Part shown: positions 8,701 through 15,579 of the stretch, in pieces
Layout of the letters: each line of letters begins with the position of its first letter
Numbering within the stretch: the first letter of the stretch is position 1
NCBI GenBank assembly: GCA_913063495.1
Contig: CAJXXT010000027.1
Location: 1 to 38,633, forward strand
From: an uncultured Gammaproteobacteria bacterium
GTDB taxonomy: Bacteria > Pseudomonadota > Gammaproteobacteria > Pseudomonadales > Ketobacteraceae
Reading direction: 5' to 3'
DNA length: 38,633 bases
Translations under genes and position numbers: made by a program
The notes under the pieces: generated by a model
Seen by the model: only the letters and a program-made list of their open reading frames with translations
What the model was told of the DNA's origin: nothing
Databases searched by the model: none

Positions 8701-10228
8701 GGTGATGCCTGGTGTTGGAGGTTTTGATGCGTGCCAGCAGATTTTACAGCTGAGCAGCGATATCCCACCATCTATTCTGATCATAACGGCGCTGCATGAT
8801 GAACAATCCATTGAAAAAGCATTTGATGCGGGAGCAACGGATTTTATACCCAAACCCATTAACTTTACGGTGCTGAGGAAACGTGTTGATAGATTGTTGT
8901 TGTCTCGTCGTTCAGAGCAGCATGTTCAACAACTGGCATATTATGACAATTTGACAAATCTCCCTAATCGCACCCAGATGATGGAGCGGGCAAGAGACCT
9001 GATTATTCACGCGAATACGTCAAATACTATGTTGGCAGTGTTTTTTCTGGATATTGACCGGTTTAAAATGGTTAATGACACACAGGGCCATGATGTCGGC
9101 GATTTATTGTTAAAAACGGTGTCCCAGCGATTGCAAGGGTGCTTACGGACGATTGACCTTATTGCCCGTGTAGGAGGTGATGAATTTATTATTTTGTTGG
9201 ATGATATTCAAAGCGTCGAGGCAGTAGAAACAGTTGCTAAAAAAGTGAACGCGTCCTTTGCGCAGCCTTTCTCATTTATGAAGCAACAGGTGCATGTCTC
9301 TGTAAGTATTGGTGTGGCAATGTATCCTCATAATGGCGGCAATATTGGTACCTTAATGAAGCGTTCTGATACTGCAATGTTTAAAGCTAAAGCAAAAGGA
9401 GGGAATTGTTATCAGTTTTATGAGCATGGTATGGAAACAGAAATTGCTCGTAGATTTGAATTGGAAAGTGAATTGCGTGAGGCGATAGACAATGAAGAGC
9501 TTGTACTTTATTACCAGCCACAGCTTGATTTAAGCACGGGTAAAGTGAGTGGATTAGAGGCACTTGTTAGGTGGCAGCATCCGGTTCGAGGTTTTCTTCC
9601 ACCTGTGGAGTTTATTTCACTTGCGGAAGAGACGGGATTAATCATTCCATTAGGTGATTGGGTGATAAGAACTGCGTGCCAACAACAGCGAGACTGGATG
9701 AATAAAGGGTTAAATGAGGTACCCATTGCAGTGAACGTGGCGAGTATCCAGTGGGAAGGCGGGGCGTTATACAAAAAAGTAAAAGCTGTTCTAAAAGATA
9801 CGGGTGTGCCTGCTCATCTGTTGAAGTTGGAGCTAACAGAGGAGACGCTGGCCGATACGGAAGACGCAATGATTGCCCAGATGACCAAGCTCACGTCGCT
9901 AGGTGTATCCTTAGAAATTGATGATTTTGGTACGGGATACTCATCTCTTAGCTATTTAAAGCGTTTCCCTGTGGAAGTGCTTAAAATTGATCGATGTTTT
10001 ATTGATGGTTTGCCTACTGATGCCGATGATGTAGCGTTGGTGACGGGGATTATCGCGTTAGGGCATAGTTTGAACCTAAAGATTATTGCAGAGGGTGTTG
10101 AAACAGCGGAACAGAAACAATTTTTGATAGAAAAGAACTGCGATGCGATGCAAGGGTATTATTTGTCTAGGCCGCTGAGCCCTGCAGATAGTGAAGAATG
10201 GTTGCTAGAATATTGCAAGACGGAGTAA
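5747..10228 (+). CDS. Membrane hybrid sensor histidine kinase with receiver, HPt, GGDEF and EAL domains
   Basis: 1493 residues combining a phosphorelay and c-di-GMP turnover. Order: TM1 (about 17-40); periplasmic sensor (41-182); TM2 (184-202); HAMP (203-257); HisKA with SHELRTP, His281; HATPase (N-box LINLMGNAIKF, DTGVGIA, GGTGLGLTI, to about 497); a degenerate receiver (515-635) lacking the acidic pair but keeping Asp571; receiver 2 (VVEDN, phospho-acceptor Asp717, KPINF); HPt (LAHCIKGSFLNIGA, His864); receiver 3 (IVDDDP, Asp984, KPINF); GGDEF (intact at 1143-1147, D-x-D-x-FK present); EAL (EALVRW at 1271, DDFGTGYSS at 1392, ending near 1488). Both output motifs look catalytically competent, so the protein could make and degrade c-di-GMP under phosphorelay control. 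It probably pairs with the binding protein just upstream. Confidence 0.95.
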   Translation: MNVPSKVLPNNLGFRQQLILIFSLGIICLALATSLVISSITTQAMYEQMFKQGRKTTDAFSEQSTLALLYLSEDNAKDAAKSTMAFPDVTGVAIVTANEKWQYAEGVSTVPSGVIKKRRTENHYKETSRAWYFSAPVYAGAEESENDSHFAGEPQVELELIGYVRVVVSKERLAVLTTEILQSNVLVSFGFAAVLLLLLLGMTKRLTQPLHELAEVMGEAEEGDIQVRANLKGSKEIVLMEKAFNTMMSQLEQRQQELQRARDSALGVANAKGEFAATVSHELRTPMNGIMGMLDLLERSEVSQRQKEYIKVATQSGDALLMLIDDILDFSKIESGKMRISPVNYDPQELIGDIVELLSTQAKQKNLTINAKVEPKIPKVLRGDSGRIRQVLINLMGNAIKFTEQGSVDVSMMIEGDSTLPMFRVVVKDTGVGIAEDAQKRIFDAFSQADGSTTRKYGGTGLGLTICRQLVELMGGKMGVKSEPGKGSAFWFTMPLDAVNDEVVHDELGADQLNGVRVLIVTREPVLQEQLTDCFAEWQCFYRITGEGHTALSLLTRAREQGRAYDLVVADTTLTDMSCSQFVDAISSTPDICGVKIVVVENGEDQGLTDVHGLLKVEAFVDAECFYQSILGLLEVRSPIKVERRVTSPAKIPSVYLEEEIADIGMPRILVVEDNHTNQLVALGMLERLGCHSRVANQGEEALSMLDQQHFDLILMDCHMPILDGYLTTETIRKKETKEYHLPIVAMTAHAGRDDKERCLQSGMDDYLPKPINFDDLKRKLMHWLGVELVEKDPDASQKVTAPAKDQPIQHALDIERFQTLRHRLGQNFPRVIDSFRENTPLYLDKLKYALKHTEEAQVRYLAHCIKGSFLNIGALPLANQCAELEVLCETGIHVEAHELIKDIETGYLELQRVLNNQLTQQGEKAKEIRYVQPTILIVDDDPVMLLTLHGMLERDGYFIIKADNGEKAVQVCQAKMPDLVLMDAVMPGVGGFDACQQILQLSSDIPPSILIITALHDEQSIEKAFDAGATDFIPKPINFTVLRKRVDRLLLSRRSEQHVQQLAYYDNLTNLPNRTQMMERARDLIIHANTSNTMLAVFFLDIDRFKMVNDTQGHDVGDLLLKTVSQRLQGCLRTIDLIARVGGDEFIILLDDIQSVEAVETVAKKVNASFAQPFSFMKQQVHVSVSIGVAMYPHNGGNIGTLMKRSDTAMFKAKAKGGNCYQFYEHGMETEIARRFELESELREAIDNEELVLYYQPQLDLSTGKVSGLEALVRWQHPVRGFLPPVEFISLAEETGLIIPLGDWVIRTACQQQRDWMNKGLNEVPIAVNVASIQWEGGALYKKVKAVLKDTGVPAHLLKLELTEETLADTEDAMIAQMTKLTSLGVSLEIDDFGTGYSSLSYLKRFPVEVLKIDRCFIDGLPTDADDVALVTGIIALGHSLNLKIIAEGVETAEQKQFLIEKNCDAMQGYYLSRPLSPADSEEWLLEYCKTE

Positions 10229-10260
10229 TATAGCGTGCAATAAATGTAGAGAGTTGTTGT

Positions 10261-11523
10261 ATGAAACTTGAAATGATTTGCACAGGTGAAGAGATTTTAG
10301 CAGGCCAAGTTGTCGATACTAATGCGGCTTGGCTTGGCGAAAGGTTAATGGAGCAGGGGATTGAAATGCAGCGACGGGTCACTGTTGGTGATCGGTTGGA
10401 GGACTTAGTTTCGGTATTTCAAGAACGTAGTCAGAGCGCAGATGTTATTTTAGTTAATGGAGGTTTAGGGCCAACCGAAGACGATATGTCAGCACTTGCG
10501 ATGGCTCAAGCAATAGGCGAGGGGCTTGTTGAGTGTGCCGTATGGATAGAACGCTTAGAGCATTGGTATGCGAGTCAGGGACGTACGATGCCTGCCAGTA
10601 ACGCAAAGCAAGCGTTATTACCCGCATCAGCGGTTATGGTGGATAACCCTGTTGGTACGGCCTGTGGATTTCGTGTGAAATTGAATAAAGCATGGTTGTT
10701 TTTTACGCCAGGTGTGCCTCATGAATTCAAGCAAATGGTGGATGAACAATTTATACCCTTTATCGTTTCTGAATATAATGTCACCGAAAAAACACAACTG
10801 CATAAATTGCTAACGTTTGGTGTGGGGGAGTCATCTCTTGCAGATGACTTAGATAAGCTAGTTATTCCTGAAGGCATTACGCTAGGTTATCGCTCGACTA
10901 TGCCACACATAGAGATAAAATTATTCGCACGAGGGGAGCAAGCGGCAAGTGTTTTATCTGAGACTGTTGAGAAAGTGAAAACTGTATTGGGGGATTCATT
11001 GGTATCTGATCGCCATTCATCGTTGGCGGCTGAAGTGAATCAACGGTTACTTGAGCAAGGGAAATCCCTGAGTATTGCAGAGTCCTGTACGATGGGGGGA
11101 ATGGCCAATGAGTTATTAGTGCAACCAAATAGTGCTGAATATTTTCATCAGGCGGTAATTGCAATTAATGACGCTTCAAAAAAGCAGTTATTGAATATAA
11201 CGACTGAAATATTTGAAAAATACGGTGCTACATCCATTGAAATGGCTGTAGCAATGGCTCGTAGCGTAAGGCAACCGCTAGATAGCGATTACGCGCTGGC
11301 AATTAGTGATATAGCAGAGGTTGAAGTCGATAGGCGTCAACGAATAACGGTTTCTATTGCGTTAGTATCACAGAATAATGTATGGCATCAAACGATTGAT
11401 ATCCCTTTTAGAAGGCCTGAAATGTTTCGTTCAATTTGTGCTGCAGTGGCTTATGACATGCTGCGAAGAGCCCTGTTAGGGAGCCCTCCAATTGTGACCT
11501 ATCCATTTATTAGGCGGTGCTAA
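10261..11523 (+). CDS. cinA: CinA-like protein (MoCF/COG1058 domain plus degenerate PncC-like domain)
   Basis: 420 residues, the usual CinA length. The N-terminal molybdopterin-binding-like domain is well preserved (CTGEEILAGQVVDTNAAWLG, NGGLGPTEDDMSALAMA, NPVGTACGF, FFTPGVPHEFKQM); in the family it hydrolyses ADP-ribose or NAD(P)-related pyrophosphates. The C-terminal half corresponds to nicotinamide-nucleotide amidase (PncC), but its signatures have drifted: SCTGG is SCTMGG, the TYSN motif is AIND, and SGIAGPGGG is SDIAEVEVD. Amidase activity is therefore doubtful, and this may not be the cell's main CinA or PncC. The start has no strong ribosome site but fits the family N-terminus exactly. 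The 3' end overlaps the opposite-strand GST-like gene by 14 bp. Confidence 0.85.
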   Translation: MKLEMICTGEEILAGQVVDTNAAWLGERLMEQGIEMQRRVTVGDRLEDLVSVFQERSQSADVILVNGGLGPTEDDMSALAMAQAIGEGLVECAVWIERLEHWYASQGRTMPASNAKQALLPASAVMVDNPVGTACGFRVKLNKAWLFFTPGVPHEFKQMVDEQFIPFIVSEYNVTEKTQLHKLLTFGVGESSLADDLDKLVIPEGITLGYRSTMPHIEIKLFARGEQAASVLSETVEKVKTVLGDSLVSDRHSSLAAEVNQRLLEQGKSLSIAESCTMGGMANELLVQPNSAEYFHQAVIAINDASKKQLLNITTEIFEKYGATSIEMAVAMARSVRQPLDSDYALAISDIAEVEVDRRQRITVSIALVSQNNVWHQTIDIPFRRPEMFRSICAAVAYDMLRRALLGSPPIVTYPFIRRC

Positions 11524-12631
11524 CCAGTCGATAGTTTTCATAAGCAAGTTGGGTGTTGGCTTGTTTTGAAAACGCCTGAGTTCCCCCTATTTTTTGAAGG
11601 AATGTATCAAGCGTTTTTCTATTCTCAGTTTCTTCATTGTAAGCATGCAAAGCTCGCTGGAACATCCAATAAGAAAAGGGAGTAATAGCGCGTTTTGACG
11701 TGACACCTTCAATAGAAAATGAATGCCTACCTATTACCCGCTTTATGTTTTTTGTATGACTGTTTTTCTTGCACCAGCTATCTAATTGACGTGCAGTATC
11801 TTCTAACACTGGGAATTGCTCTTTTGTCATGCGAGATAATATCGGCATAAGTGTTTCAGGTATCTCATCGTTAGGAAGGAAATCACCGTAACGGGCATCT
11901 TCAAGAAATTCCATTCGTCTAACCCATTTAGCGACAAATGGCGCTCGTTTCTTTAGCATTTTTCCTGGGTAAGGATCTCGGTAACAATGTGCGTAGAATG
12001 GGCCTAAAAAACCATAATCTCCAATGCTAGGGCGATCCCCCAAAAGATAAGGATACTGCTCGAAATGTTTATTTAGATCATCAAGCAGTGCTTCATAGCT
12101 AATCTCTATGGACTTTTCAATGGCTTTGTTATTGAGTCCAAAGTAGGGTCTGTATAAATTGCCAAATGCCATCGCTGGAATCATGCCGATAAAGTAATGG
12201 GTAAACCCCGGAAGGTTTGGCATTGCGGTTTGCCCAAACTCTTTTAAAATGAACGGCAAGTTGTATCGCTTAAAGCGCCAGCGGTAATGCATTGCTGGCA
12301 TCACTAGCCACTCATCCCCGAAACACTCTAGTAATAATGACGCGAGTTTTTGCTTAGGGGTATCGGGGTACACAGATTTTGATGGAAAGTGTTGTTCCAA
12401 ATGGTCAATAATGCAAGTGGTGTCCTGTATACATTGATCGTCAGGCGTAATCAGAAGGGGAATGATACGTTTACCCACTCGTGGAGTAATAACGTTTTGA
12501 TATACATTCAATGAAGAGATTGTTTCCGTGAATGGGATGTTTTTGTAGCGCATATACCCACGAACTTTTCCAGTGAATAAAGACGATTCAGTACCGATAA
12601 GTTGGTAGGATGTGCGGGCTTGGTCTGTCAT
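11510..12631 (-). CDS. Glutathione S-transferase family protein
   Basis: 373 residues. The N-terminal part (10-90) is a thioredoxin-like GST domain: YQLIGTESSLFTGKVRGYMRYKNIPFTE, the cis-Pro region RIIPLLITP, and DTTCIIDHLEQHFP where the glutathione-binding D/ES-x-xI motif sits. The C-terminal helical domain contains YPYLLGDRPSIGDYGFLGPFYAH, the N-capping box region typical of GSTs (ADY/GDY). It is longer than classical GSTs (about 210), with an extra 100-residue C-terminal segment. The substrate is unknown. It converges with cinA and overlaps it, with no room for a terminator between them. Confidence 0.75.
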   Translation of the reverse strand: MTDQARTSYQLIGTESSLFTGKVRGYMRYKNIPFTETISSLNVYQNVITPRVGKRIIPLLITPDDQCIQDTTCIIDHLEQHFPSKSVYPDTPKQKLASLLLECFGDEWLVMPAMHYRWRFKRYNLPFILKEFGQTAMPNLPGFTHYFIGMIPAMAFGNLYRPYFGLNNKAIEKSIEISYEALLDDLNKHFEQYPYLLGDRPSIGDYGFLGPFYAHCYRDPYPGKMLKKRAPFVAKWVRRMEFLEDARYGDFLPNDEIPETLMPILSRMTKEQFPVLEDTARQLDSWCKKNSHTKNIKRVIGRHSFSIEGVTSKRAITPFSYWMFQRALHAYNEETENRKTLDTFLQKIGGTQAFSKQANTQLAYENYRLVSTA

Positions 12632-12768
12632 GTGATATATCCCCCTGCGCTAGTGATGATGTTTTAAGCAGTCTACTCCATATTTTTTAAGGAATCATAA
12701 GGTTATAGGGAAAATGCAGGTTGCTTGTGTTATGAATAAAATTCATGAATGCCTGTTCCGCAATGGTA

Positions 12769-14133
12769 CTAACGAAATGTCTCTATTTTCTTCAGGCCTT
12801 GACCCCATGATTTTTTGTAGGAAAGGGTATCGTTATCCGTGGCATTTTTTTTGTCGGCTAGAAGGTGTTTGCATTGCGATGTTATAAAGATTAGGTGGCG
12901 CTGAAGCTCATTGATAAATTGATCAAAATTCTCTACTTCTTTGAAATCGCATGTTAATTTTTTATTTTTGACATCATTGAGCCACTGGCTCGCCGTACTA
13001 TCGAGTAGTCCGGCGCCATGAATGGTTGATAATAAACGGGTATAGGATTGTTTGATCGAGCGGAACGTCTTGTTTTGATGGCTTCCTGTATAAGTCGCTA
13101 GCATGAGATCTAGAGTATCAACCCAAGGTATCAATTGTTTTGTTTTATCGAGTATTCCGTTAATCATGCTCTCTATATTGTCGTTGGATAGGAAGCTTAC
13201 ATTTTCTTGGCTGGTTTTACGTATCAGCGTGATAACGGTTTCATAGATATCGTACCGATGAACGGTGGCGTTCACTTGTAACGCGGGTATGATGTTGTGT
13301 AAATTGGCACTTTTTGTATCGACACTTTTTATATTGGTGTTTCCGTTCCCTTGGATGTGTTGTTGATCGATAATAAAACACGACATTCCTACAATTTGAC
13401 CTATTAATCCCAGTTCGTTTTCAATGCTTGCCTTTGGGAAGCCGCTGCCATCGCATCGTTCGTGGTGCTCTAGTACTGCTAGAGATACGTCGTTATGCAA
13501 TTCACTGATGCCTTTTAGTATCTTCCAGCCAATGATAGCGTGGCTTTGTGTCCACTTAGGGGCTTCAGAATCATTGAAGGGGGGAAGATGTAATAAACCA
13601 ATTTCCATACACAAACCAGCGAGAAAGGCTGACTGTATTTCTTCTTCACTTAGCTGTCTTTGACATGAAATCAGTAGTGAAAACCAAGCTGCGCCTAGGG
13701 ATCGGTTAAAATGAATGGGAAGCTGTAATGCTAAAACCGTTATCTTTTGCCTTAAAATAGGGAATTGTTGATAACTGTTACAAAGGAACCTTAGGTGGCT
13801 GTCTAAGTTTAGTAGCGTGTGAATATGAAGATATGAGGGGTGGTCGGATAGGTAATCCTGTATACGTTTAAAGAGTTCTATGCCATCTAGCTCGTTGTCG
13901 ATTGAGAGATGTTTTTCAATGTCACTACTAAATGAAGACTTAATAATATGGTTGCGAAAGGCCTCATTAACTTCAATTCCTTTGTTGGCAATAAGGCTGC
14001 TATCTTCGTTAAAAATATCCTTGGTGACGAATACTTTTTTTGTCTCATTAACGTTGACTAGGCGTGTGAGGTATTCCTCCAACATTTTTAAATCGATGTT
14101 TTTTGTGCTTTGTGGTGTGTTCACGTGAGCCAA
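12769..14133 (-). CDS. HD-GYP-like protein with degenerate HD motif
   Basis: 454 residues. The region 160-250 matches HD-GYP phosphodiesterases. The HHExxDGxGYP signature is present as HHERCDGSGFP (223-233), whereas the HD of the ALLHDIGK-type motif is replaced (LAGLCMEIGLLHLP, Met176-Glu177), so metal-dependent c-di-GMP hydrolysis is doubtful. The N-terminal 100 residues (IFNEDSSLIANKGIEV) resemble the lead-in segment of HD-GYP proteins that lack a receiver domain. It may act as a c-di-GMP-responsive adaptor. The 14133 start is a TTG with AAGGATA just upstream; GTG at codon 4 or ATG at codon 17 are alternatives. It lies 141 bp downstream of the haemoglobin operon on the same strand. Confidence 0.75.
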   Translation of the reverse strand: MAHVNTPQSTKNIDLKMLEEYLTRLVNVNETKKVFVTKDIFNEDSSLIANKGIEVNEAFRNHIIKSSFSSDIEKHLSIDNELDGIELFKRIQDYLSDHPSYLHIHTLLNLDSHLRFLCNSYQQFPILRQKITVLALQLPIHFNRSLGAAWFSLLISCQRQLSEEEIQSAFLAGLCMEIGLLHLPPFNDSEAPKWTQSHAIIGWKILKGISELHNDVSLAVLEHHERCDGSGFPKASIENELGLIGQIVGMSCFIIDQQHIQGNGNTNIKSVDTKSANLHNIIPALQVNATVHRYDIYETVITLIRKTSQENVSFLSNDNIESMINGILDKTKQLIPWVDTLDLMLATYTGSHQNKTFRSIKQSYTRLLSTIHGAGLLDSTASQWLNDVKNKKLTCDFKEVENFDQFINELQRHLIFITSQCKHLLADKKNATDNDTLSYKKSWGQGLKKIETFR

Positions 14134-14252
14134 TATCCTTATCTGCTTCTGATTGTTTATTAAGTATATGCACGGGTATAGAATAAAGGTAATTGAATTG
14201 TTAACTCACTATTTGGTGATCTTAATGTTTAATTCAGGATTACTTATGCATC

Positions 14253-14294
14253 AACCTCCATTACTTTACATCAATCACTTAACCTCCATTACTT
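14253..14294. repeat. 14-bp direct repeat duplicating the 3' end of the haemoglobin gene
   Basis: AACCTCCATTACTT occurs at 14253-14266 and again at 14281-14294, 28 bp apart. The second copy encodes the last residues of the truncated haemoglobin; the first is just beyond its stop. It looks like a small partial duplication. Confidence 0.7.
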
Positions 14295-14715
14295 CGCCGC
14301 GTAGAGGTGCTATTCGAGCCAATAAGCGGTTACGTGTTGCAACGGAGTATCCTGCTTTGTTCATGGCACGAATTGCCGTATCAACAAGTGCATTAAAATC
14401 AGCTTCATTAACCCCCATCCCTTTATGTGACTCCACAATAGAATCGCCGGTATAAGTACAAGGGCCACCAGATAATAAACAAATGTGTTCGATTTGTTTT
14501 TCTCGAAAGCGGTCTAGATTGGTATCTTCAAAATAGGGGCGGACCTCTTTTGATTCTCCTATTTCACGAATAAAAATATCGACAAAACGCTCTATTCCAG
14601 CAAGGCTTCCTAGTTGCTTAAAAAGATCATCTTTCGGTTGGGGCGACAGGCAGCCAGACATCAACATCATAGACGTAAGAAATAGAGAGAATGATAGTAG
14701 GCGACAGGTTTTCAT
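14275..14715 (-). CDS. Group I truncated haemoglobin, lipoprotein
   Basis: 146 residues. A lipoprotein signal (MKTCRLLSFSLFLTSMMLMSGC, lipobox LMSGC, Cys22) means the globin is exported and lipid-anchored, unlike cytosolic truncated haemoglobins. The globin part starts LFKQLGSLAGIERFVDIFI and contains PYFEDTNLDRFREKQIEHIC. It also has SHKGMGVNEADFNALV, where His97 is the likely proximal (F8) haem ligand. The family binds O2, NO or CO. It is the last gene of a four-gene operon; its ATG overlaps the upstream DUF3034 stop by one base. A periplasmic haem sensor or NO/O2 scavenger partnered with the upstream membrane EAL protein is a reasonable inference. Confidence 0.88.
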   Translation of the reverse strand: MKTCRLLSFSLFLTSMMLMSGCLSPQPKDDLFKQLGSLAGIERFVDIFIREIGESKEVRPYFEDTNLDRFREKQIEHICLLSGGPCTYTGDSIVESHKGMGVNEADFNALVDTAIRAMNKAGYSVATRNRLLARIAPLRGEVMEVK

Positions 14716-15575
14716 CAGAACGCCCCTTGTAGCGATAGGTAAGGGCCTTTTTGATCACGCTGGCCGGCAACATCACCTAATTGTAAGTAAGAAAATGTAA
14801 TGGATAATTGTTTTGAGGGGAAATAAGCGATAAAAGTACCCTTCCAATCATCCTCCTTCACCGCGGACAAATTACTAGGTTTCATTCTGTATTCTGCCCC
14901 CACAGCCCAGTGACGATTGATTAATACTGCTGCGCTGGATTCCCACAGCCATCGCCTGTGATGGTTGTCACCACCAAAGCCCAGTAGCCCAAGCTGATTG
15001 GCATCGGAGTTACGTAACGTGATGTTGAATAGCGTGTTCCTATGGAGGAGTCCATCAAGCCATATTTTTGTGGCACTAAAGTATACGTCGGTACCGGAGT
15101 TTTTCTTTGCCTCTAGAGAGTTGGCCGCATCGGTATCTAGTACATTTTTATATTGAATACCAATGCTTACCTGTGGCCATTGACTATAAACTGCATCGCC
15201 ATAAAGCCGTACTTTTGTTCCGAAGGTATTCATGCTGATGGGATCCGCGTTTTCTTTTCCTTGGATTGTTTGTTGAGATGCCGATAGCTCTACGCGATCA
15301 TGGTAACTTACGGCAGCGCCATAAGACCACATCGTGAAATCAGAAAGGTTTATGTGGGTTGAGTAAAGAGATGATACCGTTTCATCTTTGGTGCCGTAGC
15401 CTGATAACATTGCCCAAGGAACCATCCCGCCGCCGCCACTACCCTCTATGGTTGATGTGCCTGCTGTCGCGAGTAATTTTCCATTACTGTAGCAGGGGGC
15501 TGCGAATATATAGGAGAGGAGGGAGCCCAAAAAAAATAGGATAACGGTATGTCTAATTCTCATTTTATTTGTCAT
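14715..15575 (-). CDS. DUF3034 family protein, exported
   Basis: 286 residues with a signal peptide (about 1-30, cleavage near CYSNG). The mature start GGGGMVPWAMLSGYGT and alternating strands (TMWSYGAAVSYHDRVELSAS, VYFSATKIWLDG, WAVGAEYRMKP, LSITFSYLQLG) with a final aromatic residue suggest a small outer-membrane beta-barrel, which is how DUF3034 proteins are usually viewed. Biochemical function is unknown. It is 4 bp downstream of the EAL gene and overlaps the haemoglobin gene by one base, so the proteins are made together. Confidence 0.8.
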   Translation of the reverse strand: MTNKMRIRHTVILFFLGSLLSYIFAAPCYSNGKLLATAGTSTIEGSGGGGMVPWAMLSGYGTKDETVSSLYSTHINLSDFTMWSYGAAVSYHDRVELSASQQTIQGKENADPISMNTFGTKVRLYGDAVYSQWPQVSIGIQYKNVLDTDAANSLEAKKNSGTDVYFSATKIWLDGLLHRNTLFNITLRNSDANQLGLLGFGGDNHHRRWLWESSAAVLINRHWAVGAEYRMKPSNLSAVKEDDWKGTFIAYFPSKQLSITFSYLQLGDVAGQRDQKGPYLSLQGAF

Positions 15576-15579
15576 TTCC

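Noticed and set aside
13880..14128. 82-residue + strand frame
   Set aside because: Reverse shadow of the HD-GYP-like gene.
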